Source: Halobacteriaceae archaeon Tc-Br11_E2g27
GTDB lineage: Archaea > Halobacteriota > Halobacteria > Halobacteriales > Haloarculaceae
Reading direction: 5' to 3'
Length of the DNA: 5,506 bases
Assembly (NCBI GenBank): GCA_001564135.1
Contig: LKNH01000184.1
Coordinates: forward strand, 1-5,506
In this document: positions 1 to 5,506 of the stretch, in pieces
Layout of the letters: every line of letters starts with the position of its first letter
Position numbering within the stretch: the first letter of the stretch is position 1
The notes under the pieces: generated by a model
What the model saw: only the letters and a program-made list of their open reading frames with translations
Databases searched by the model: none
Told to the model about the DNA's origin: nothing
Made by a program: the position numbers and the translations under genes

Positions 1-182
1 ATATTCTCCATCAGCTCTCCGTCTCCGGAGATGAACTCTTCTAGGGTATCGCCTTCTGGAGCGGGTTCCTTGGCTATCTCCTCAAGTGATTCGGAGTCAT
101 CAGATTCGCCATCACCTGATTCGGTCGCAGCTTGTTCTGCCTGTTTTGCTGTTTCGGTTTCGGCCTCTGGGTCGGCTCCTCT
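1..182 (-). CDS. Continuation of the acidic gene in the +1 frame, partial at window edge
   Basis: On the minus strand from about base 182 to the edge, one frame is open throughout. Its first clearly acidic residues are GADPEAETETAKQAEQ and the last visible stretch includes EEIAKEPAPEGDTLEEF. The composition (Glu, Asp, Ala, Ser, Thr) matches the segment ending at the TAG at 181-183, which is one base out of frame. The same frame can be followed back to an ATG at 239, giving a 79-codon open stretch. However, the residues from 239 to 183 are Lys/Arg-rich, which is what the +1 frame of acidic codons yields, so that ATG is probably not a real start. The last 20 or so residues contain more hydrophobics (Leu, Ile, Phe), suggesting a folded domain begins near the edge. 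No family recognised; the 3' end lies outside the window. Confidence 0.5.
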
Positions 183-441
183 AGCCGTTTCCTTTACTTG
201 TCTCGTTGTCTTCTTCGGTCTCCGAAGTCCCTTCCTCATTGTTGTCCGACTCTTTCTCACTGGACGCCGGTGGCTCCTCGTTCACTTCGGAGTTTCCTTC
301 CCCTGGTTCACTGGCGGGGTCGGTCTCTACAGTCTCCGTCTCAGCATCAGCTGGCGTTTCATCAGGATTTGGTTCGTCCTCGGAGGGCTCATCCTCGCGT
401 TCCGTTACAGCGGAAGTCCCATCGACGTCCTGCTCACTCAT
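181..441 (-). CDS. Acidic low-complexity protein, N-terminal part (probably frameshifted gene)
   Basis: I do not recognise this protein. From the ATG at 441 it reads 86 residues and ends at a TAG (181-183). By my count 32 of the 86 are Asp or Glu and only three are Lys or Arg. Gly, Ser, Thr and Pro fill most of the rest, with no Leu, Ile, Phe, Tyr, Trp or Cys, so it should be disordered, like the acidic N-terminal tails of many haloarchaeal proteins. The ATG (MSEQDVDG) is preferred over an in-frame TTG at 465 because an AT-rich box lies about 26 bases upstream of it, as expected for a leaderless transcript. Past the TAG this frame becomes basic and stops again, while the +1 frame becomes equally acidic. 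The stop therefore probably interrupts one longer gene. The gene lies downstream of the Bat-like regulator on the same strand, with a 93-base gap. Coding is likely; function is unknown. Confidence 0.6.
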   Translation of the reverse strand: MSEQDVDGTSAVTEREDEPSEDEPNPDETPADAETETVETDPASEPGEGNSEVNEEPPASSEKESDNNEEGTSETEEDNETSKGNG

Positions 442-463
442 ATCTGTTGGAAGTCCATTCGGC

Positions 464-471
464 AATAAAAA
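464..471 (-). promoter_or_regulatory. Possible TATA box of the acidic gene
   Basis: On the minus strand the run TTTTTATT sits 23 to 30 bases upstream of the ATG at 441. This is the usual distance from TATA box to transcription start in haloarchaea, and would give a leaderless transcript. The same T-run lies about 65 bases past the stop of the upstream regulator gene, so it could instead, or also, act as an oligo-T terminator for that gene. No factor-recognition element was recognised with confidence. Confidence 0.35.
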
Positions 472-534
472 TGAACCGACACACCGTTCAGCAGATACCT
501 GTTTGCTGCCGTAAGCGGGGATACCAATCGTATT

Positions 535-2550
535 TTACTGTGGCTTAACTGGCTTCCCGACTTCATCGTGGGAGCTCATATACGCCTCGACGAGCTTTCC
601 TTTCGCTGCGCGCAGATGCTGGTGGAAGGTCTGACGGGTGATTCCCATCGACTCAGCGACCTGTCCGCCGTCGGTCGGACGTGGCCACTCGAAGTAACCG
701 TTAATATAGGCGGCTTCGAGCGCACCTCGCTGTCGTTCGGTCAGTCGTCGGTCGACATCGGAAGCAAACTCGTTCTGTGTTTGTTCTCTGCGGTCATACT
801 CCCGCCGAGAGCGAAGTTCCACATCGTCGTACAGTTGCCCGAGCAGTTCGACCAGTGATCGAACATCCTGATTCGGAGGGGCCTCCAGTACAAGCTGTGC
901 ACTCTCTGGGGTGACGTCGACATCGACGACTGAAACTCCGTAGTCTGCGAGGGTGGTGAACGGTTCGCCGGTGTTGACAGTCATGGCGAACGTACAGGAG
1001 TTGTCCGTCTGTGAGACGATTCGAGTTGATTTAACATCCGGGATGTCGTCGATAGTTGAACATTCGACCTCTCCCTGAGCGGTCACAAAGAGTTCGAACT
1101 CCTCACCGTCTCGTCCACCGGTCATCCCAACGTATCGGAGCGGGACATCCAGTGCTTTGGAGACGCCCACGAGCGAAAACGTTGGGTCTCTGATTTCGAT
1201 ACAGAGTTCGACCACGCGGTCAGTTGTGAGAATCCAGGCCGTTTCGATTGCGTTGAGCCGACTCGCTATCATCTTCCCAACCGCTTCAAAGAGGGTCTGC
1301 TCGCGGTAATCCAGTGCGTCGCTTCCCTCGCCGTAGACACCCAGTAGACCGTATCGCTTTCCGCCGTATGTGAGTGGCACAACTGATAACCTGCGAGCAC
1401 CGATTGCTGCCGGACACAGGGTTCCAGTCGTACAGTCGCCCACTTGGTCGGTTGCGATTCCTTCGGTCTCCAGGGCTTTGGTCACTGCGGCGGGAACCTG
1501 TTTCATCGACACCTCGTGGTCCGGTGGTCCATTGAACCCAGCCTTCGCTTCAATTTCGAGGTTCTCTTCGGTCGAATCCAGCGTGGCGAACCAGCTCGCA
1601 GCGTATCCTTCTTCGGCAGTAATTTCATCACACACCCGCTGTGCAACGATGCGTTTGTTTTCCTCTTCGACTAGCGCCTGTGCAATCTCGTTGAGCAGGC
1701 CGCTTACCCGTTCTAGAATTCGATTGAGCGCCGCCTTTTCCTCAGTCAACTTCTCCGCTCGCTCTTCGGCCAGCGCCTCTGCACGTTTTCGGTTGGTCAC
1801 GTCATGCTGGAAACCGACGTAATTGACAATTTCTCCATCGTCATTACGGACTGGGGCAACGGTAAGTTCGTTCCACCATGGCGTTCCATCTGCCCGATAG
1901 TTCCGGATTTCGACAGTGATTGGGACTTCGTTCTGGATTGCTGTCGACAGCGTCTCGACGGTCTCCGGGTCTGTCTCTGGGCCCTGGAGGATACGTGGAT
2001 TTCGCCCGAGGATTTCGTCCTCGTCGTAGCCGGTAACCTCCTGCCACATTTTGTTTACGTACACAATCGGATTATCGGACAGCGATGGGTCACTCAGACT
2101 CACTCCGAGTGGTGCATGGTCAACAGCCCGAACGATATCGTCCGCTTCCGGTTCATGACCGGTAATATCCGCTTTCTTCCCGAGCGACAGCGTCGATAAC
2201 TCAGCCAGCTCCTCGCGTAGTTCGACTCGTGAGTCTGCTCCGTTCCGTCGCACGAACCGGTTTGCTCCCGCATCGAAGGCGTCACTTGCGAGTGAGTTAT
2301 CCTCGGTATAGAGAATGGCCGGAATATCGCTACCGAGTGCTCGAACGGCATCAACGAGCGCTATCCCATCATCACCGTGTAGCTCGTATTCGCTCACCAG
2401 ACAATCAAATTCCTTATTCCCTATCTCTCCGAGCGCCGCCGTCGCCGACGAGACGACATCTACAGCACAGCCATCGCGCTCCAGCGCCGCTACGAGTTCA
2501 TCCAGCCCCTTTTCGTCGGGATGGACAAGCAGCGTCTGAGTAGTATTCAC
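535..2550 (-). CDS. Bat-like sensor-regulator (receiver, LOV-like PAS, GAF, HTH_10)
   Basis: A 671-residue cytoplasmic, probably DNA-binding regulator. Domains, approximate residues: receiver-like 4-118; PAS of LOV type 138-253; charged helical linker 253-300, likely coiled coil; GAF about 280-437; Bat-associated domain 440-590; HTH_10 602-656, with the family pattern LTERQRGALEAAY, GYFEWPRP, then TFHQHLRAAKGKL. The receiver is degenerate: Glu54 replaces the phospho-Asp, and His-Pro occupies the acidic-pair position. The LOV motif reads GRNPRILQGPETD, with Pro185 where photoactive LOV domains have Cys. The GAF domain carries a Cys pair (373, 379). The start is GTG at 2550: the only start codon between it and an in-frame TAG at 2575-2577, and it leaves a complete first receiver strand. 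Size and architecture resemble Halobacterium Bat, but no opsin genes are nearby, so target and signal are unknown. It is divergent from the permease gene and may control it (inference). Confidence 0.93.
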   Translation of the reverse strand: MNTTQTLLVHPDEKGLDELVAALERDGCAVDVVSSATAALGEIGNKEFDCLVSEYELHGDDGIALVDAVRALGSDIPAILYTEDNSLASDAFDAGANRFVRRNGADSRVELREELAELSTLSLGKKADITGHEPEADDIVRAVDHAPLGVSLSDPSLSDNPIVYVNKMWQEVTGYDEDEILGRNPRILQGPETDPETVETLSTAIQNEVPITVEIRNYRADGTPWWNELTVAPVRNDDGEIVNYVGFQHDVTNRKRAEALAEERAEKLTEEKAALNRILERVSGLLNEIAQALVEEENKRIVAQRVCDEITAEEGYAASWFATLDSTEENLEIEAKAGFNGPPDHEVSMKQVPAAVTKALETEGIATDQVGDCTTGTLCPAAIGARRLSVVPLTYGGKRYGLLGVYGEGSDALDYREQTLFEAVGKMIASRLNAIETAWILTTDRVVELCIEIRDPTFSLVGVSKALDVPLRYVGMTGGRDGEEFELFVTAQGEVECSTIDDIPDVKSTRIVSQTDNSCTFAMTVNTGEPFTTLADYGVSVVDVDVTPESAQLVLEAPPNQDVRSLVELLGQLYDDVELRSRREYDRREQTQNEFASDVDRRLTERQRGALEAAYINGYFEWPRPTDGGQVAESMGITRQTFHQHLRAAKGKLVEAYMSSHDEVGKPVKPQ

Positions 2551-2601
2551 GGTACTATCTTGGTTGGAAGCATGCTAAGCGTTTCGACAGTTTATTTCGC
2601 G

Positions 2602-2610
2602 TTTTTTATA
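2602..2610 (-). promoter_or_regulatory. Possible TATA element for the regulator gene
   Basis: The minus strand reads TATAAAAAA here, followed by a second AT-rich block GAAATAAA at 2591-2598. A start of transcription about 25 bases downstream would fall near 2580 or 2567, leaving a 5' leader of roughly 15 to 30 bases before the GTG at 2550. No Shine-Dalgarno sequence is visible in that leader. The assignment rests only on base composition and spacing. Confidence 0.35.
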
Positions 2611-2649
2611 CCTTGCTCTGAACCATACGTATCAGGCATCACAGTTAGA

Positions 2650-2679
2650 CAATTCTACGCAAATGTTGATGTAGAATTG
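2650..2679. promoter_or_regulatory. Perfect 9-12-9 inverted repeat, candidate operator
   Basis: CAATTCTAC (2650-2658) and GTAGAATTG (2671-2679) are exact reverse complements separated by 12 bases. Arm centres are 21 bases apart, about two helical turns, so the half-sites face the same side of the DNA, as for a dimeric regulator. The dyad centre lies about 58 to 60 bases from the putative TATA boxes of both divergent genes. A role as binding site for the adjacent HTH_10 regulator is inference. An RNA hairpin is less likely, because the site is far upstream of either start and has no T-run. Confidence 0.5.
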
Positions 2680-2720
2680 GCCGATGTATGTTTCCCACCA
2701 CTCGGACAGCACCGCGACCA

Positions 2721-2728
2721 GATTACAA
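2721..2728 (+). promoter_or_regulatory. Weak TATA-like element for the permease gene
   Basis: GATTACAA lies 27 to 34 bases upstream of the permease ATG (2755), at the distance expected of a TATA box for a leaderless transcript. The match to the haloarchaeal consensus is poor, and no Shine-Dalgarno sequence precedes the start. It is offered as the best candidate in an otherwise unremarkable stretch. Confidence 0.2.
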
Positions 2729-2754
2729 CCACTTCACAACACTCTCTTTAAAAA

Positions 2755-5088
2755 ATGCCAACTGGATTAAAACGTGACCTCGGACTGCTTTCGACGACGG
2801 CAATCGCTGTTGGGGCGATGGTCGGGAGCGGGATTTTCATCCTCCCAGCAATCGCGTATGCAAGTGCAGGTCCTGCTGCAGTTGTCGCGTTCCTCATCGC
2901 TGGATTACTCGTTCTCCCGGCCGCTCTGAGCGCCGCTGAGATGGCGACCGCGATGCCAGAGGATGGCGGTGCATACATTTACGTCGAGCGAGGGATGGGA
3001 CCAGCGCTGGGAACAGTCGCTGGAATCGGGACATGGCTGATGCTCTCGCTCAAAAGTGCGCTCGCGCTTGTCGGCGGTGTTCCGTATCTCGCTGAAATCG
3101 CGCCGATTCTGGCCGATTGGGTCGTCGTGATGGCTGTAGCACTGGCGCTGTTTTTCACCCTTGTCAACATCGTCAGCTCTGAAGGCTCCGGCAAAATGCA
3201 GTTTATTATCGTCGGAATTATGCTCGGCGTGATGGCGTTTTTCATCTTCGGTGGCTTTTCGAGCGGCGAGTTTCAGGTTGACCAGACGCAGGGAAGCTTT
3301 GATTTGACTGCTGAGGGCGTGCTTGCGGCCATTGGTGTCGTCTTCGTCTCCTATGCTGGTGTGACGAAGGTGACTGCTGTTGCTGAGGAGGTCAAAAACC
3401 CCGGTCGGAATCTCCCGATTGCGATGGTTGGGTCGTTGCTGTTTGTGACTGCACTCTACGTAGCTGTTGTCTGGGTTGCAATTGGTGTTGCTGACCTTGA
3501 ACCCGGTGCCGGGTTTGTCCCTGAAGGAAATGAGGAAACGGCCCCGATTGCTGCGGCAGCCGATATCGCATTCGGCCAGGTTGGTGTGATTGCGGTCGTT
3601 ATTGCTGCTATTTTTGCTCTGGCGTCGACGGCAAACGCCGGTCTGCTCGCAGCTTCACGGTTCCCGTTCGCAATGGCTCGTGATGGACTCGTGCCCGACC
3701 GGCTCGAATCGGTGAGCCAGCGGTACAATACGCCGGCAAATGCCATTGCGCTGACCGGCGCTGTTCTTGTGGTTATGGTAACCATCTTCCCAATTCAGCA
3801 GATTGCACAGTTCGGTAGTGCGTTCCAGATTCTCGTCTTCATTTTGCTTAATGTCGCCCTGATTGGGTTCAGAGAGGGTGCTGTTGAAGAGTATCAGCCG
3901 GAGTTCGTGGCGCCACTGTATCCCTGGTTGCAGTTGATTGGGATTGGTGGAGGCATCCTCGTTCTGACACAGATGGGACTCGTTCCATTCGGCGGTGCGC
4001 TAGTGATTGTCTTCGGTTCGCTCGCCTGGTATTATCTCTATGCACGACCGAGAATCGACCGGGAGGGTGCGGCTACCACAGGAGTCAGAGAAAGCGTCGG
4101 TGCATCCGCTGCCGAGCGAACTCGGTCGTTGTTTGAACAGGAGCGTGAGTACGATGTCCTCGTTGCGATTACTGAACACACTTCGCCGGAGGCACGCCGG
4201 GATATGCTCAGAATAGCGACGGACCTCGGTCGACTCAGAACGACAGCCGTCTCACTGGTCGAGTTTGTCGATGTGCCTCACCACCTGTTCCCGAACCAGT
4301 CCTCTCGCGTCAGTTCGGGCGACACGCCGGAGTGGATTGCGGATGACCCGGACGAACGACCGGACTGGTATCCGAAATCTAACCAGCCGAAACGGACATC
4401 TGGCGGGACAGAACTACTTAAGGAGGACACTGACGATACCGTCGCCACCGATGCACATATCGAATATCGCCGTATTTCGAGCGAAGACCACAAGGAAGCT
4501 ATCGTCGATTTCGCCACGTATGAGGAGATTGACTTGCTGTTGCTCGAACGGGAGACGGGCGAGAACATCAACCGCTTGCTTGGCCGCTCGGAGACCGAGT
4601 GGTTGTTACAGAACGCCCCCTGTGATGTTGCACTTGTCGAAGACCGCGGCTTCGAAGCGATTGAAGAAATCGCCGTCACCAACCGCGGTGAAGGGCCATA
4701 CGACCCACTTAAACTGCTCATCGCCGATGCAATCGCGGAGGAAACTGGCGCTGAAATTAATTTGATTCAGGCAATTCCAGCGGATGCCCCACCACAGCGA
4801 CGGGAATCAGCGGAAGCCTATCATCAAGAACTCATATCGACACTGACTGTCCCTGCTCGCTCGACAGTGCTTGAGACGAATACACCAATCGAGGGTATCA
4901 TCCGATTCGTTGGGCAGGCTGACCTGCTGCTGACTGGCGTGAGTCGCGGTGGCCTCTTTGACCGGGTCCGCGGCGGTACCGACAACAAACTCGTCGATAG
5001 CGTCGAGTGTACTGCAGTGATGGTCCAGACACAGGAAGCCCGCCGCAAGGGGCTGCTTGAACGGCTTCTGATGGAGTATATCTTTTAG
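2755..5088 (+). CDS. APC-family amino-acid permease fused to two UspA-like domains
   Basis: A 777-residue membrane protein. Residues 1-430 form an APC transporter with about 12 membrane segments. Segment 1 holds the substrate-binding turn VGSGIF (23-28), PEDGGAYIYVERG follows segment 2, and segment 6 ends in AEEVKNPGRNLP (210-221). It probably moves amino acids, perhaps cationic ones, across the cell membrane; the substrate cannot be read. A polar linker (431-464) leads to two cytoplasmic UspA-like domains. The first (about 465-630) begins YDVLVAITEH and has a long acidic insert at roughly 505-570. The second (about 637-758) ends with TGVSRGGLFDRVRGGTDNKL, a loose version of the Usp nucleotide-binding glycine motif. 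The C-terminus is basic, then hydrophobic. The start is fixed by an in-frame TAA at 2749-2751. It is divergent from the Bat-like regulator, and its stop overlaps that of the convergent MutY-like gene. Known family logic: Usp tails can modulate a transporter through ATP or AMP binding (inferred here). Confidence 0.9.
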   Translation: MPTGLKRDLGLLSTTAIAVGAMVGSGIFILPAIAYASAGPAAVVAFLIAGLLVLPAALSAAEMATAMPEDGGAYIYVERGMGPALGTVAGIGTWLMLSLKSALALVGGVPYLAEIAPILADWVVVMAVALALFFTLVNIVSSEGSGKMQFIIVGIMLGVMAFFIFGGFSSGEFQVDQTQGSFDLTAEGVLAAIGVVFVSYAGVTKVTAVAEEVKNPGRNLPIAMVGSLLFVTALYVAVVWVAIGVADLEPGAGFVPEGNEETAPIAAAADIAFGQVGVIAVVIAAIFALASTANAGLLAASRFPFAMARDGLVPDRLESVSQRYNTPANAIALTGAVLVVMVTIFPIQQIAQFGSAFQILVFILLNVALIGFREGAVEEYQPEFVAPLYPWLQLIGIGGGILVLTQMGLVPFGGALVIVFGSLAWYYLYARPRIDREGAATTGVRESVGASAAERTRSLFEQEREYDVLVAITEHTSPEARRDMLRIATDLGRLRTTAVSLVEFVDVPHHLFPNQSSRVSSGDTPEWIADDPDERPDWYPKSNQPKRTSGGTELLKEDTDDTVATDAHIEYRRISSEDHKEAIVDFATYEEIDLLLLERETGENINRLLGRSETEWLLQNAPCDVALVEDRGFEAIEEIAVTNRGEGPYDPLKLLIADAIAEETGAEINLIQAIPADAPPQRRESAEAYHQELISTLTVPARSTVLETNTPIEGIIRFVGQADLLLTGVSRGGLFDRVRGGTDNKLVDSVECTAVMVQTQEARRKGLLERLLMEYIF

Positions 5089-5506
5089 GACCGCAGCGTT
5101 GCTTCCTTGCTTTCCCCAGTCTCTTTCCACTCGACCAGTTCATCGTCAACGAGGTCGTTGATGACCCCTTCCAGCCATTCCTGTCCATACTCTCCATCCG
5201 GAACGTAATCGACGCGGATTCGCGGTCCCAATTCGTCGAGTGAGAGCGACCCGTGTTGCTGGAGCGCTCCAATCACTCGCCCTCGGAACTGCCGCCGACT
5301 CCCTGCAAAAGATGGTTGTGTCGGGACATCAGGCGCAGTAAAATCTCCGGAATGATACGCCTGACACCACTCTCGCCATGGACAGCCTGCCTCATCACAC
5401 TGTGGTGTCTGTTCACAGGCAACTCCTCCAAGCTCCATGATAGCGTTGTTCCAGACGCGAGATTCTCCCGCTGGCATGAGTTCCGTTGCAGCAGACTCGA
5501 AGGCAT
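5085..5506 (-). CDS. mutY: MutY-like A/G-specific adenine DNA glycosylase, C-terminal part
   Basis: The 3' end, about 140 codons, of a HhH-GPD base-excision repair enzyme that removes adenine mispaired with 8-oxoguanine or guanine. The frame is open to the window edge, so the catalytic helix-hairpin-helix core lies outside. The visible part starts within AFESAATELMPAG and continues NNAIMELGGVAC, the conserved helix before the iron-sulfur loop. Four cysteines (codons between 5364 and 5417) then follow as C-X5-C-X4-C-X5-C, against the classical C-X6-C-X2-C-X5-C. After TAPDVPTQPSFAGSRRQFRGR comes a domain of some 60 residues that looks like a winged helix rather than the Nudix-like 8-oxoG-recognition domain of bacterial MutY. 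The Met at 5477 is internal, not the start. Stop TAA (5085-5087) overlaps the permease TAG. An endonuclease III-like paralogue is the main alternative. Confidence 0.85.
   Translation of the reverse strand, partial: AFESAATELMPAGESRVWNNAIMELGGVACEQTPQCDEAGCPWREWCQAYHSGDFTAPDVPTQPSFAGSRRQFRGRVIGALQQHGSLSLDELGPRIRVDYVPDGEYGQEWLEGVINDLVDDELVEWKETGESKEATLRS

Noticed and set aside
1..239. Separate gene starting at the minus-strand ATG at 239
   Set aside because: Its first 19 or so codons are Lys/Arg-rich exactly where the other frame is acidic, as expected of a shadow. A frameshifted single gene explains the composition better, though a separate gene is not fully excluded.
442..465. Upstream TTG start for the acidic gene
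   Set aside because: It adds eight residues, lacks a ribosome-binding site, and would place the AT-rich box directly at the start. The ATG at 441 has the box at the right distance.
206..514. Plus-strand Ser-rich reading frame resembling a secreted low-complexity protein
   Set aside because: It is the antisense image of the acidic minus-strand gene: GAN codons read backwards give TCN Ser codons. The neighbouring plus-strand frames at 31-468 and 132-548 are shadows for the same reason.
1792..2139. Classical photoactive LOV domain
   Set aside because: The adduct-forming Cys is Pro185, so the normal cysteinyl-flavin photocycle is impossible.
535..2550. Naming the regulator bat
   Set aside because: Architecture and length resemble Bat, but haloarchaea carry many HTH_10 paralogues and no bop, brp or blp gene is seen in the window, so orthology is unsupported.
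2747..2754. TTTAAAAA as TATA box of the permease gene
   Set aside because: It abuts the ATG, leaving no room for a transcription start about 25 bases downstream before the coding region.
4265..4765. Plus-strand 166-codon frame within the UspA region
   Set aside because: It overlaps the permease gene in another frame, is rich in Arg and Ser, and shows no domain pattern. The permease frame carries recognisable Usp motifs throughout.
4898..5272. Minus-strand frame bridging the permease and MutY-like genes
   Set aside because: It overlaps two well-supported genes in a third frame, and its composition is that of a shadow.

Overview
The window reads as a haloarchaeon (class Halobacteria). The main evidence is a full-length regulator of the bacterio-opsin-activator (Bat/HTH_10) type, a family I know only from haloarchaea. 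Supporting signs are a strongly acidic, Asp/Glu-rich gene, a transporter/UspA fusion typical of the group, and start sites with no Shine-Dalgarno sequence, as in leaderless haloarchaeal genes. Base composition looks moderate for the class (not computed), so I do not name a genus.

Layout. (1) 1-441, minus: the 5' part of a very acidic, low-complexity gene that leaves the window at base 1. Its reading frame appears to switch at a TAG stop at 181-183, as if one base had been gained. (2) 535-2550, minus: a 671-residue regulator with a degenerate receiver domain, a LOV-like PAS domain whose photoactive cysteine is proline, a coiled-coil linker, a GAF domain, the Bat-associated domain and a C-terminal HTH_10 DNA-binding domain. 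(3) 2551-2754: a 204-base divergent intergenic region with AT-rich promoter-like elements and a perfect 9-12-9 inverted repeat (2650-2679), a candidate operator. (4) 2755-5088, plus: a 777-residue APC-family amino-acid permease fused to two UspA-like domains. (5) 5085-5506, minus: the 3' end of a MutY-like adenine glycosylase with its iron-sulfur loop. It converges on the permease gene and the two stop codons overlap.

How the parts may work together. The regulator and the permease-UspA gene are divergent and share one control region with a dyad near its middle. The simplest inference is that the regulator senses a flavin, redox or small-molecule signal and controls the permease, itself, or both, while the UspA tail adjusts transport to nucleotide or stress state. 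This is not demonstrated by the sequence. MutY (repair of A:8-oxoG mispairs) is an oxidative-damage gene, but its convergent placement gives no evidence of co-regulation. No RNA gene, mobile element or CRISPR array was seen.
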